A stretch of 14,379 nucleotides of DNA, taken from the NCBI GenBank assembly GCA_028871595.1, contig JAGWMT010000058.1, forward strand, positions 1-14,379, read 5' to 3'. Positions within the stretch are counted from its first letter, which is position 1. Every line of letters begins with the position of its first letter. The notes under the pieces were generated by a model. That model saw only the letters and a list, made by a program, of their open reading frames with translations, had not been told where the DNA came from and ran no database searches. Below are positions 6,001-13,888 of this stretch, in pieces. The translations under genes were made by a program, and so were the position numbers. The DNA comes from Elusimicrobiota bacterium (lineage in GTDB: Bacteria; Elusimicrobiota; Elusimicrobia; UBA1565; UBA9628).

Positions 6001-7563
6001 TCAGCCGCGCGAGGCGAGCTGGATGTGCAGCCGCGTGCCCTTGCCGGGCGCGCTGTCGGCCCAAATGCGGCCTTTATTGCCCTCGATCAGAACCTTCGCG
6101 ACCGAGAGGCCGAGGCCCGTGCCCTTGATCGCCAAGCGGCGCGCGTTCTTCGCGCGGTGGAAGCGATCGAAGATGAAGGGCAGCTCGGACGGCTTGATTC
6201 CGATGCCGGTGTCCGCGACGCTGAGCTTGACCTGGCCGTCCCGCTCCAAGGCCGAAACCGAGAGTTCGCCGCCGTCGCGGTTGTACTTGAGGCCGTTGAA
6301 GACGACGTTCATCAGGACGCGGCGCAGATGCCCCTTGTCCGCGAAAACCTCGATATTCCTGGGAATCGAGACCTTGATCGCGACGTTGCGGCGGGAGGCC
6401 TGAAGGCGCAGGCCCTTGAGCAGTTCGCCCATGAAGCCCGCCAGGCGGATCTGGCACGGCTGCGGCGTGAGATGCCCCGACTCCACGGCCGATTGATAGA
6501 GCAGGTTCTCCACGAGCTCCCCGAGATGCGCGGTCTGCCGTCCGATGACCCGGACGAACGAGCGCGCGCTCCTCTTTTCCTCCAGCCCTCCGCCCAGCAA
6601 TGTCTCCACGGAGCCGAGGATCGCGGCCAGAGGGGTGCGGAACTCGTGCGAGACGTTCGCGACGTAGTCGCGCTGCAGGCGTTCGCGGACGACGGACTGA
6701 CTGAGTTCGCGCTCGCGGCGCTCGTGGGTGACGTCCACGGCGATCCCGATGACTCCGCCGATGCCCAGGCGCTCCAGGCTCACGTTCCAAAGGCGGTCGG
6801 CGTAAGACGCGTCGTAGGAGGCCCTCCCCACGTTCACGGCCCGGAGCCGCATCGAAAGCGCGGTGCGGCGCCCGCGCGAGCCGAGGACCGGGGCGGCGAG
6901 CAGGGCGTTGAGGCGTCCGTGGATCGTCTTCAAGGCGGCTCCGGCCGCGGAAAGCACGCGGCCTCGGGAGTCGGCCGTGAACAAGATGGCCGGGGCCGCC
7001 TCGGTGACCAGGCGTAGCCCCGCGTCCTTCTGCCGCAGGAGCTGGCGCACGGCGAACGCCTCGGTCAGGTCGGTCACGATGACGCCGAACGCCCGCGCGC
7101 CGTCCAGGTCCAGCGGCGTCAACGACAACTGCACGGGCGCGACGCCTCCGGGAAGGCGCAGTTGGACCGTCGCCTTCCGCGGTCCGCGTCCGCCGCGCAG
7201 CATTTTCGCGAAATGGGCGCGATCTCCGTTGGCGAGCAATCGGGAGAAGGGGTGCCCCATCATGCGCTCGAGAGGACGTCCGGCGATGGCGGCCATGCGC
7301 GCGTTGCAGTAGAGGACCACGCCCCGCTCGCTGAGCGTCAGCGCGCCCTCGTTCATGCTCTCGATCAGGACGCGATACGGCTTGTCGGCGCCCTTCAACG
7401 TGTAAACCCGGCGCGCGCCGGCCGGGTCGACGACGACGACGGCGTCCACCGCGCCGCTTTGAATGGCGGACAGCGTCTCCTCGGCCTCGCGCAGCTTCGC
7501 GCGCAGCGCGTCCAGGTCCTTGAGCGCGGCCGGATCGAGCGCGAGCCCGACCCTACGGGTCAC
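6001..7563 (-). CDS. Cytoplasmic PAS-PAS sensor histidine kinase of the kai operon
   Basis: A 520-residue kinase with no membrane segment. The N-terminus (about 15-60) is the helical lead seen in kai-linked kinases (LREAEETLSAIQSGAVDAVV). PAS 1 spans about 62-168 (NEGALTLSERGVVLYCN) and a poorer PAS 2 about 183-283. The HisKA motif VSHEFRTPLAAI places the phosphoacceptor at His306. The ATPase domain has N-box residues Asn419 and Asn423, DTGIG (451-455), an F-box-like FIFDRFHR and GTGLG (481-485), so it should be active. The GTG start at 7563 overlaps the end of the preceding kaiB by 11 nt, pointing to coupled translation. Position after kaiC-kaiB-kaiB suggests it reads the state of the Kai proteins, as SasA does in cyanobacteria (inference; it lacks SasA's KaiB-like domain). 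No response regulator gene is visible in the window. Confidence 0.88.
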   Translation of the reverse strand: MTRRVGLALDPAALKDLDALRAKLREAEETLSAIQSGAVDAVVVVDPAGARRVYTLKGADKPYRVLIESMNEGALTLSERGVVLYCNARMAAIAGRPLERMMGHPFSRLLANGDRAHFAKMLRGGRGPRKATVQLRLPGGVAPVQLSLTPLDLDGARAFGVIVTDLTEAFAVRQLLRQKDAGLRLVTEAAPAILFTADSRGRVLSAAGAALKTIHGRLNALLAAPVLGSRGRRTALSMRLRAVNVGRASYDASYADRLWNVSLERLGIGGVIGIAVDVTHERRERELSQSVVRERLQRDYVANVSHEFRTPLAAILGSVETLLGGGLEEKRSARSFVRVIGRQTAHLGELVENLLYQSAVESGHLTPQPCQIRLAGFMGELLKGLRLQASRRNVAIKVSIPRNIEVFADKGHLRRVLMNVVFNGLKYNRDGGELSVSALERDGQVKLSVADTGIGIKPSELPFIFDRFHRAKNARRLAIKGTGLGLSVAKVLIEGNKGRIWADSAPGKGTRLHIQLASRG

Positions 7564-7852
7564 GGCTCACCAGACCCAGGCTGACGCGAATCTTGCGCTC
7601 GTCGGACATGTCGCCGATGAGCTGGCGCCGGGGGGAGGGACTCGTCTTGATCAAGGTCGGCGCCGCGATGATCTGGTTGCGCCCCGCCAGCGCGGGCTGC
7701 TGGTAGATGTCGATCACCTTCAGATCGAAGTTCCCGGGCAGTTCCCTCTCGCAGAAACGCCGGATGTTTTCGAGGGCCGTCCGCGAGCGCGCGGTCGCCC
7801 CGGTCAAGAACAGCTGCAATTTGTAGCGGGGGGATTTGCGCCCGCACGTCAT
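7553..7852 (-). CDS. kaiB: KaiB-family protein, second copy
   Basis: A 99-residue thioredoxin-fold KaiB-like protein. The family features are [19 protein letters not shown] with the first strand and helix, then [20 protein letters not shown] and [11 protein letters not shown] containing the conserved Pro near the fold-switch region. KaiB binds the CI ring of phosphorylated KaiC. ATG at 7852 overlaps the stop of the first kaiB (ATGA) and the gene overlaps the kinase start by 11 nt. It differs substantially from the first copy (for example [11 protein letters not shown] against [11 protein letters not shown]), so this is an old duplication with probable division of labour, not a recent repeat. 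Whether it still switches fold cannot be judged here. Confidence 0.88.
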   Translation of the reverse strand: MTCGRKSPRYKLQLFLTGATARSRTALENIRRFCERELPGNFDLKVIDIYQQPALAGRNQIIAAPTLIKTSPSPRRQLIGDMSDERKIRVSLGLVSRDP

Positions 7853-8133
7853 GACAGGTCCAGGCTGACGAGAACTTTCTCCAAGTTCGACAGATCTCCC
7901 AGGATTTTCCGGACCGGCTCGGGAAGCTTGCGCACCAGCGTCGGCAAGGCCAGAATCTGGTGCTCGGACGCCATTTCCGGATGACGCCCGAGGTCGATGA
8001 TCTGGATCGAATGGCGGCCCGGCAGGTAATTCTCGCAGATCCTCTTGAGGTTGACGATCGCGCTCAACGACCGCGGCGACCGCCCCGCGACGTACAGCTT
8101 GAGACGGTAGACCTTCCCGGCGGCCGTTTTCAA
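7849..8133 (-). CDS. kaiB: KaiB-family protein, first copy
   Basis: A 94-residue KaiB homologue, close in length to the cyanobacterial protein (about 100). It shows [40 protein letters not shown] and [20 protein letters not shown], covering the strand-helix core and the Pro-rich switch region. The start is a TTG at 8133 overlapping the kaiC stop (TTGA), which should tie its synthesis to KaiC. By immediate proximity to kaiC and by sequence this is the likelier canonical KaiC partner of the two copies (inference). Confidence 0.88.
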   Translation of the reverse strand: MKTAAGKVYRLKLYVAGRSPRSLSAIVNLKRICENYLPGRHSIQIIDLGRHPEMASEHQILALPTLVRKLPEPVRKILGDLSNLEKVLVSLDLS

Positions 8134-9836
8134 GAACGGCCCCGCCTGCGCCCGTTCGTCGCGGCGGCGCGCAGGCCCGCCAGCTTCACCTGGGCCTGGC
8201 CCGCGGACTTCGTGGCCGCATGGACGGCCTCGGCGGCCGCCGCCATCTCGTCGTCTTCGGACGACAGCTCCGCCCTCAGCGCGTCGATTTGGGCCTCCAC
8301 GGCGGCTTTCCTGCGAACGGCGTCGCGGAGCTTGCGTCCCGACTCTTCCGTCAGGCGCCGCAGCGCCAGGCGTTCACGTTCGCCCTGGGAGGCGCGGGCC
8401 GAGCCCGTGAGCACCTGGTCGTTGCCCAGATAGACGTCCACCAAACGGATGCCCCGCGAGGTGATCAGGAATTCGCGAACCTGGTTCGAGTGCTTCATGC
8501 CGCGCGCCTTGAGCACATAGATGAGACGGTTGCGTTCGCCGCTGAGCTCGATGTCGCGCAGTTGAATCCATGTGTCCATGACGGAGGAGACGCCTACCGA
8601 GCTCACCTCCAGGGCCTCCCGGTGCGTCAGGCTGGTGAAGAGCGCCGTGATCTGGCGCGTCTTCATGAAATCAACCAGGCGCGAGAGCATGGCCTGGACC
8701 TCTCCCGCGCTTCCCACGCCCATGAAATTCGTGATCGGATCCACCACGACGTTCCGGGGCTTGAAGTCCTCCATGTGCCTGTGGACCTCGGCCAGATGCG
8801 ACTCGAGGCCGCAAAGGGAGGGTCGCGAAGCCACGAAACGGATGAGTCCCTTGGCGACGGCGGCGCGCAAGTCCACGCCGATGCCGATCATGTTGCGCAC
8901 GATTTGATCCGGCGATTCCTCGAAGGCGAGGTAGAGGCAGCGCTCGCCGCGCGCGGCGCTCGCGGCGGCGAAAGTGGCGGCGAGAGTGCTCTTGCCCGTG
9001 CCGGCCGTGCCCGACATCAGCACGCTGCTGCCGCGATAGAATCCCCTTCCGCCCAGCATTTCGTCGAGGCGCGGCACGCCCGAGGAGACTCGCTCGCGCG
9101 AGGCCTTATGATTGAGCGACAGGGCGGTGATCGGCAGCACGCTGATGCCCTCGTCGCCTATCAGGAACGGATACTCGTTGGTCCCGTGGATAGAGCCGCG
9201 ATACTTGATCACGCGGAGCCGGCGCGTGGCGATGTCCTCGGTCACGCGATGGTCGAGGAGCACCACGCAATCCGACACGTATTCGTCCAGCCCCTGCCGC
9301 GTGATCGACGCGCCGTCGCCGCGCTCGCCCGTGATGACCGTCGTCAATTTTCTATCCTTGAGCCAACGGAACAGCCGGCGGAGCTCCGCGCGCAGCACGG
9401 CATGGTTCGGCAGGCCCGCGAACAGCGCTTCGAGCGTGTCGATGGCGACGCGCTTGGCGCCGACCGTTTTCGCCGCGTAGTCGATCCGGATGAAAAGGCC
9501 TTCCAGATCGTACTCGCCGGTCTCGGCGATCTCGCCGCGTTCGATGTGGATGTACTCCACGGCGAGCTTCTTGCGGCGGATCAGGTCCTTGAGGTCGTAG
9601 CCGAGCGAGGCCACGTTCTTCGCGAGATCGGCGGCGGTCTCCTCGAATGCCACGAAGACGCCAGGTTCGCCGTAATGGAGCGCGCCCCTGATCAGGAATT
9701 CAAGCGCCAAAAGGGTCTTGCCGCATCCCGGGTTCCCGGCGACGAGCGTCGGCCGCCCCTTGGGCAGGCCTCCATGCGTGATCTCGTCCAAGCCCGCGAT
9801 GCCGGTGGGCGCCTTCGGGAGTCGCTCGATTGTCAT
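8130..9836 (-). CDS. kaiC: KaiC-like double-domain ATPase/kinase
   Basis: Numbered from ATG 9836, the protein has 568 residues. The CI domain has Walker A GNPGCGKT (34-41) and Glu65-Glu66. The CII domain has Walker A GTAGTGKS (276-283) and Glu306-Glu307. The clock phosphosite region of cyanobacterial KaiC (Ser431-Thr432) aligns with GVSSVMD, giving Ser417-Ser418; a Ser-Ser pair is typical of KaiC2-like proteins. After about 483 the sequence becomes a charged, Ala/Glu/Arg-rich coiled-coil-like tail of about 85 residues in place of the cyanobacterial tail that binds KaiA. No kaiA is nearby. ATG 9836 is preferred over the TTG at 9878, because the family similarity begins with [18 protein letters not shown] lies 12 nt upstream. 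It is the first gene of the overlapping kaiC-kaiB-kaiB-kinase operon. A role in timing or stress response is inferred. Confidence 0.9.
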   Translation of the reverse strand: MTIERLPKAPTGIAGLDEITHGGLPKGRPTLVAGNPGCGKTLLALEFLIRGALHYGEPGVFVAFEETAADLAKNVASLGYDLKDLIRRKKLAVEYIHIERGEIAETGEYDLEGLFIRIDYAAKTVGAKRVAIDTLEALFAGLPNHAVLRAELRRLFRWLKDRKLTTVITGERGDGASITRQGLDEYVSDCVVLLDHRVTEDIATRRLRVIKYRGSIHGTNEYPFLIGDEGISVLPITALSLNHKASRERVSSGVPRLDEMLGGRGFYRGSSVLMSGTAGTGKSTLAATFAAASAARGERCLYLAFEESPDQIVRNMIGIGVDLRAAVAKGLIRFVASRPSLCGLESHLAEVHRHMEDFKPRNVVVDPITNFMGVGSAGEVQAMLSRLVDFMKTRQITALFTSLTHREALEVSSVGVSSVMDTWIQLRDIELSGERNRLIYVLKARGMKHSNQVREFLITSRGIRLVDVYLGNDQVLTGSARASQGERERLALRRLTEESGRKLRDAVRRKAAVEAQIDALRAELSSEDDEMAAAAEAVHAATKSAGQAQVKLAGLRAAATNGRRRGRS

Positions 9837-9841
9837 AAGAA

Positions 9842-9847
9842 AGCTTA
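9842..9847 (-). promoter_or_regulatory. Possible -10 element directly before kaiC
   Basis: Minus-strand TAAGCT (TANNNT type) ends 5 nt before the kaiC ATG, the same distance as before the gene at 2584. No -35 is recognisable. A TACAAT box further upstream in the same spacer is an alternative, so the assignment is weak. Confidence 0.25.
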
Positions 9848-9900
9848 CACCTAAACACGAAAAGGCGATGTAAAGCAATTGTATGGGAAATGTGACCGCG

Positions 9901-9914
9901 GCCCGGCGCCGGGC
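9901..9914. repeat. 14-bp perfect palindrome in the kaiC/lipoprotein divergent spacer
   Basis: GCCCGGCGCCGGGC is a perfect palindrome in the 107-bp spacer between the two divergent genes. It lies 18 bp before the -10 box of the rightward gene, over its -35 zone. It has no T-run on either side, so a regulator site is more likely than a terminator. In GC-rich DNA such palindromes can arise by chance. Confidence 0.4.
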
Positions 9915-9928
9915 TTTCCGTTTCTATT

Positions 9929-9937
9929 TGCTAGAAT
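9929..9937 (+). promoter_or_regulatory. Extended -10 element of the thioredoxin-like lipoprotein gene
   Basis: TG-C-TAGAAT (TG at 9929-9930, TAGAAT at 9932-9937) ends 6 nt before the GTG at 9944. Transcription would start on the start codon itself, a leaderless mRNA. No Shine-Dalgarno is present, which agrees. Confidence 0.6.
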
Positions 9938-9943
9938 CGGCGC

Positions 9944-10420
9944 GTGAGGCCTTTCGCCGCTTTGTTGGCCCTCGCCGCCGCGCTCTCCGCCTGTTCGGGC
10001 GGGGGAGGCGACCGCTACGCCCGCAGCCTGCCCGACGCGCGCCTGCCCACCTTGGCGGGTCTCCCGGGGCCGTCTTTGGCGACCTGCCCGACCGACAAAT
10101 GCCTGACCGTCCTGGTCGCGCCTTGGTGCCCCATCTGCCACCGCGCCGCGCCCAGCATCGTGGCCCTGCGGCGTTTGCTGGACAAGGACGGCGTCTCGAG
10201 CCGGGTGGTGGTCGGCTCATCGGACGATCTGCCGGCGATCAAGAAGTTCGCGGCGGTCTTCGGCGCGGACGCCCTGCTCGACGACGGCGGCGTCCTCAAT
10301 TCCCGCGGCGTGCCCTGCTTCCTGGTCACCGACCGCCGCGGCCGGGTGCTCAAGGCCGTCAACGGCTTTCCCAACGTTCCCAGCGCGGAGGAACTCGCGC
10401 GCTACCTTGATTTGATTTAA
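9944..10420 (+). CDS. Thioredoxin-fold lipoprotein with a CPIC active site
   Basis: A 158-residue secreted, lipid-anchored protein. Residues 1-16 are a signal peptide ending in a lipobox LSAC with the lipidated Cys17. A Gly-rich linker follows, then a thioredoxin-like fold with [14 protein letters not shown], active-site Cys62 and Cys65, and the conserved cis-Pro loop GVPCFLV at Pro124. The Cys after that Pro and an extra Cys pair (Cys48, Cys53) are unusual. A role in thiol-disulfide exchange or cytochrome c/disulfide maintenance on the outer face of the membrane is likely; the partner is unknown. The GTG start is supported by the signal peptide and the -10 element placed for leaderless transcription. 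The stop lies 22 nt before the alanine dehydrogenase ATG, but that gene seems to have its own promoter. Confidence 0.82.
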   Translation: MRPFAALLALAAALSACSGGGGDRYARSLPDARLPTLAGLPGPSLATCPTDKCLTVLVAPWCPICHRAAPSIVALRRLLDKDGVSSRVVVGSSDDLPAIKKFAAVFGADALLDDGGVLNSRGVPCFLVTDRRGRVLKAVNGFPNVPSAEELARYLDLI

Positions 10421-10434
10421 TCTCGTTTCAGGAG
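10413..10434 (+). promoter_or_regulatory. Extended -10 and Shine-Dalgarno before alanine dehydrogenase
   Basis: TG-A-TTTAAT (10413-10421) overlaps the stop codon of the lipoprotein gene and resembles an extended -10. AGGAG (10430-10434) sits 8 nt before the ATG at 10443. Unlike the leaderless neighbours, this gene has a clear ribosome site, consistent with high expression. Confidence 0.5.
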
Positions 10435-10442
10435 AAACCATC

Positions 10443-11552
10443 ATGAAGATCGGAGTGCCGAAGGAGATCAAGAATCGCGAGCACCGCGTGGGCCTGGTGC
10501 CCGGCGGCGTGCGCGCCCTCGTCAAGGACGGCCACAAGGTCCTGATCGAGAAGGGCGCCGGCCTGGGTTCCGGCATCACCGACGAGGAGTACAAGACCGC
10601 CGGCGCGGCCATCGTGGACAAGAAGCGCCTGTTCGCGGACTCCGAGATGATCATCAAGGTCAAGGAGCCCCTGGAGGAGGAGTACGCGCTCTTCCACGAG
10701 GACCAGATTCTCTACACGTACCTGCATCTCGCCCCCGCGCCCGCGCTGACCAAGGCGCTGATGAAGGCCAAGGTCAAGGCCGTGGCCTACGAGACCATCC
10801 AGACCCGCGACGGCGCCTTGCCCCTGCTGACCCCCATGAGCGAGGTCGCCGGCAAGATGTCGGTCCAGCTCGGCGCCCAGTTCCTGGAGAAGCACCACGG
10901 CGGCCGCGGCGTGCTGCTGGGCGGCGTCCCGGGCGTGGCCCGGGGCGTGGTCAGCATCATCGGCGGCGGCGTGGTCGGCATCAACGCGGCCAAGATCGCC
11001 ATCGGCATGGGCGCGCGCGTGAACATCCTGGACATCTCCGCCCAGCGCCTGGCCTATCTGGACGACGTGTTCGGCAACTCCGTCTCCACCTTGATGAGCC
11101 ACGAGGAGAACATCCACAACTCCGTCGTGCGCTCCGACCTGGTCATCGGCGCCGTGCTGATCCCGGGCGCCAAGGCCCCGCACCTGGTCACCGAGGACAT
11201 GATCAAGAAGATGAAGCCCGGCTCGGTCGTCGTGGACGTGGCGGTGGACCAGGGCGGCTGCATCGAGACCGCCGAGGTCACCTCGCACGACAAGCCCGTG
11301 ATCGTCAAGCACGGCGTGCTCCATTACGCCGTGCCCAACATCCCCGGCGCCGTCAGCCACACGTCCACCTACGCGCTGACGAACGTCACCCTCAAGTACG
11401 CGCGCGACATCGCGCGCTTCGGCCTGGAGGAGGCGGTGCGGCGCGACGAGGCCGTGCGCAAGGGCGTCAACGTGTACCGCGGAAAGGTCACCTACGCCGC
11501 GGTCGCCCAGTCCGTGGGGGAGAAGCCCGTCGAACTTGCGACCTTGGTCTAA
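10443..11552 (+). CDS. ald: Alanine dehydrogenase
   Basis: NAD-dependent oxidative deamination of L-alanine to pyruvate and ammonia (reversible), in the cytoplasm. The 369-residue length fits the family (about 370). Known catalytic and substrate residues are in place: Arg15 in NREHRVGL, Lys74 in IKVKEP, His95 in [10 protein letters not shown] and Asp269 in [10 protein letters not shown]. The NAD-binding motif is IIGGGVVG (172-179), followed by Asp197 at the end of strand 2. The ATG at 10443 has AGGAG 8 nt upstream. Codons are more uniformly GC-ending than in the neighbours, which suggests high expression. The 3' end overlaps the start of the next gene by 17 nt. It may feed pyruvate or link carbon and nitrogen balance; the neighbouring genes do not define a pathway. 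Confidence 0.95.
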   Translation: MKIGVPKEIKNREHRVGLVPGGVRALVKDGHKVLIEKGAGLGSGITDEEYKTAGAAIVDKKRLFADSEMIIKVKEPLEEEYALFHEDQILYTYLHLAPAPALTKALMKAKVKAVAYETIQTRDGALPLLTPMSEVAGKMSVQLGAQFLEKHHGGRGVLLGGVPGVARGVVSIIGGGVVGINAAKIAIGMGARVNILDISAQRLAYLDDVFGNSVSTLMSHEENIHNSVVRSDLVIGAVLIPGAKAPHLVTEDMIKKMKPGSVVVDVAVDQGGCIETAEVTSHDKPVIVKHGVLHYAVPNIPGAVSHTSTYALTNVTLKYARDIARFGLEEAVRRDEAVRKGVNVYRGKVTYAAVAQSVGEKPVELATLV

Positions 11553-13095
11553 GGCCGCCGCCGCCGCGCTGCTCCTGGGACTGGCCGCCGGTCCCGCGCG
11601 CGCGCGCGGCCGGGTCTACGATCCCGAGGTCGCGCTCCTGCTGCTGAACGTCCAGCAGCAGAGCCTGGACCTCATCCGGGACGAGATGCTCCGTCAGGCG
11701 GAATGGCTGAACCTGGGCGCCATGCGCGCCGTCCTGCCGGAGAAGATGCCGGAGTTCGAGAGGCAGGTCCGCGCCAAGCTGACCGTGGACTCGGACGTGA
11801 TCGAGGACTACAAGCTCCTCATCGAGAACATGAGCCCCAGCAACGCCCCGGAGGCGGAGGCCCTGGTCGCCGAGATCCGCCGCTACCACGACCTGCGGCC
11901 CGGACCGCCGCTGGAGCGCATTCCGATTCCGCCGATCAGCGGCGACGGCCCTTCTCTGCTGGAGGAGAACGGCCCCGGGGCCGACGTCGCGGCCGCGCTC
12001 ACGGGAACCCCGATCATGGACGAGCCGATCGCCTACGCGGAACGCCATTTCGGGACGACCGGCCCCTTTCTCCGGCGGCGCAAATGGAACCTCGACTTCT
12101 ACCTCGGCTCCTTCAACGACCTGATCCCGCATTACCGCGCGCTCGGCTACCGGCGGCTGTACCGCCTGCGCGCGGCGTACATGAGCTTCGGACGCAGCGC
12201 CTACGTGCTCGCCCCGGAGCCCGGGCTGAGGCCGCGCATGGTCTACTGCGCGTTCTACGGTCAGGACCTCTTCCTCCATACGCGCGCCCAATGGGCCGAA
12301 TTGACGAAAGCCGCCAAGGGCCAAGGCCCCGAGGTCCGGACCTTGACCTGTCCGGACTGCCGCTGGGTGCTGCCCGGCGTCAGGGAGATGAACTCCCTGC
12401 TGGCGACCGTGCCCTATACCGCGGACGAAGTCGTCATCGGCTACGACGAGCTCTTCGCGCAGGCGTGGAAAGACTCGCTCCTGGGGATTTACGAGAACGA
12501 TTACTGGCGCCTGGCCTACTACCAGAACAAGGCCGGCGTCGTCGTCACGGTCCAGGCCCGGCACACGGACTTCGGGGAGATTCTGGCGGCGTCCATGGAG
12601 CCCCTGATCCGCCGCGGCGCCAAGGAAATCCTCTTCGGCGGCCCCGCCGCCATCGTGGACGGAAAGCTCGATCCGTCCGACCTGGCCTTGCCCACCGACT
12701 TCGTCACCTTCGCCGGGCAGACTCTCGCGCTGGACAACGCCCTGATCTTCGCGCGCCACCCGAAACCGACGGTGTTCGCGGCCCTGCCGTCGCCCCTGCT
12801 CGCGACGAAGGAATGGATCAACGACGCCAGGGGACACGGCGTCGCGGCGTTCGACGGCGAGATGTCGCGGCTGGTGGAAGACTCAAGCCACTGGAAGCGG
12901 CTCGACGACGGCGGGCCGGTGCGCCTCGGGATCGGAGCGGTCCTGGGCGGGATCTCGAACCTCCATCCCGAGGAGGACCGCGCCGTTTACACCCGGGAGT
13001 CCGCCAGCCGCGCGGGGCGCGAGTCGGCGAAGGCTCAATTCGTGAAGGAAGTCCAGGCCGCTCTCAACGCCGCGGCGCGAGATAGACGTCGGTGA
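11536..13095 (+). CDS. Secreted protein with nucleoside-phosphorylase-like C-terminal half
   Basis: A 519-residue protein starting at a TTG inside the last codons of ald. This start is chosen because it gives a signal peptide (about 1-23, hydrophobic [17 protein letters not shown]); the next in-frame Met (51) would lose it. Residues 30-330 are unfamiliar and include a CxxC (Cys272, Cys275). From about 333 the pattern resembles purine/uridine phosphorylases: [13 protein letters not shown], then [20 protein letters not shown] (the family's GAKxIIRxGTxGGL region) with [12 protein letters not shown], then a late [20 protein letters not shown] in which Asp440-Gly-Glu442 takes the place of the usual D-M-E. 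I give this as fold-level similarity; whether it phosphorolyses a nucleoside outside the cytoplasm is unknown. Its 3' end overlaps the facing zinc-ribbon gene by 32 nt. Coding is certain, function is not. Confidence 0.7.
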   Translation: MRPWSKAAAAALLLGLAAGPARARGRVYDPEVALLLLNVQQQSLDLIRDEMLRQAEWLNLGAMRAVLPEKMPEFERQVRAKLTVDSDVIEDYKLLIENMSPSNAPEAEALVAEIRRYHDLRPGPPLERIPIPPISGDGPSLLEENGPGADVAAALTGTPIMDEPIAYAERHFGTTGPFLRRRKWNLDFYLGSFNDLIPHYRALGYRRLYRLRAAYMSFGRSAYVLAPEPGLRPRMVYCAFYGQDLFLHTRAQWAELTKAAKGQGPEVRTLTCPDCRWVLPGVREMNSLLATVPYTADEVVIGYDELFAQAWKDSLLGIYENDYWRLAYYQNKAGVVVTVQARHTDFGEILAASMEPLIRRGAKEILFGGPAAIVDGKLDPSDLALPTDFVTFAGQTLALDNALIFARHPKPTVFAALPSPLLATKEWINDARGHGVAAFDGEMSRLVEDSSHWKRLDDGGPVRLGIGAVLGGISNLHPEEDRAVYTRESASRAGRESAKAQFVKEVQAALNAAARDRRR

Positions 13096-13888
13096 TCAGC
13101 GGCGCGGCCCCTTCGGCCTGAAGGGAGGCCGGAGTGGCCGTTAAAGTGTCGGCCAGGCCTTTCGCCAGCTCCTTGCGCGCGGCGGCGCCCATCGCGCGAA
13201 CGCCTTCCGTCGACGGATCCAGGTAATTCAGCGAATAGCCGCTTTTCTCGGCCTTCAAGGCGTAGCCGCGGTCGGGAAGAGACGGAACGAGCGCGCGATA
13301 ACGACCTTCGGCGTCGGTTCGGGTGTGGATGTTCCGGTTCGTCTCCACGTCGACAAAGGTCAATTGGCAGCCGGACAGCGGCTTCAAGGTCGTCAAATCA
13401 TAGACCCGGCCGCGTAGCTTCCATTCCTTGACGGCCTTGACGGGCTTGGGCGGCGGCTCCGAGGCCGCGGGCGGCGGGGGGGCTTCGACGGCCGGCGCGA
13501 CGGACACCGTTCCGGAACCCTCGTACGAGGATCCTCCCGAGTTCGAGGGGGACGTGTTCGCGGCGGACGCGAACGCGGCGGTGGAGAAGGCGGCCGTCTC
13601 GCGCTCGCCCCCCGCTTTCGCCGCCGCGGCGACGCCGACCGAGGGCGCGGCGGCGTTCTCCTCGCCGAGGCGGAAGAAGCCGGAGGCCAGCCACCAGATC
13701 AGCCCGCCCAGCGCGACGAAGAAGAGCGCGGGCATCGCCCACTGATAATACGGCGACTGCTTGAGCGGATTCGACGCCGCCTTCGGAAGATCGTCGTCTT
13801 CGGGAAAGGACATGGGGCAATTCGGACAGGCCCGCATGTCGGGCTCCAGCTTGACGAAGCAGCTCGGGCAGTACGGGGGAGTGGGCAT
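13064..13888 (-). CDS. Zinc-ribbon, single-pass membrane protein with carboxypeptidase-regulatory-like domain
   Basis: A 274-residue protein of unknown function. An N-terminal zinc ribbon has Cys7-x2-Cys10 and Cys21-x2-Cys24 (YCPSC, ACPNC). One membrane segment follows at about 51-71 (WAMPALFFVALGGLIWWLAS). A low-complexity Ala/Ser/Pro stretch (about 78-150) leads to a beta-sandwich domain of carboxypeptidase-regulatory type (about 157-222: LRGRVYDLTTLKPLSGCQLT, then TRTDAEGRYRALVPSLP). The zinc ribbon should be cytoplasmic and the sandwich outside. The ATG shares a base with the serA stop (TGATG), so the two are translationally coupled. The 3' end overlaps the gene on the other strand by 32 nt. 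A scaffolding or sensing role is possible but unsupported. Confidence 0.75.
   Translation of the reverse strand: MPTPPYCPSCFVKLEPDMRACPNCPMSFPEDDDLPKAASNPLKQSPYYQWAMPALFFVALGGLIWWLASGFFRLGEENAAAPSVGVAAAAKAGGERETAAFSTAAFASAANTSPSNSGGSSYEGSGTVSVAPAVEAPPPPAASEPPPKPVKAVKEWKLRGRVYDLTTLKPLSGCQLTFVDVETNRNIHTRTDAEGRYRALVPSLPDRGYALKAEKSGYSLNYLDPSTEGVRAMGAAARKELAKGLADTLTATPASLQAEGAAPLITDVYLAPRR

Noticed and set aside
5569..7017. Plus-strand open frame of 482 codons across the kinase region
   Set aside because: It is antisense to the histidine kinase with all its catalytic motifs; low-complexity product without a domain.
8220..9854. Plus-strand open frame of 544 codons opposite kaiC
   Set aside because: Shadow of kaiC; rich in His, Arg and Ala with no domain and no start signals.
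9837..9878. TTG at 9878 as the kaiC start, adding 14 residues
   Set aside because: The added residues are not family-like, and ATG 9836 begins exactly where KaiC similarity usually begins.
9901..9914. Perfect GC palindrome as a terminator
   Set aside because: No T-run follows on either strand, and no gene ends nearby; kept only as a palindrome.
11488..12837. Minus-strand open frame of 449 codons opposite the secreted protein
   Set aside because: Arg/Gly/Val-rich shadow frame; the plus-strand frame has a signal peptide and globular pattern.
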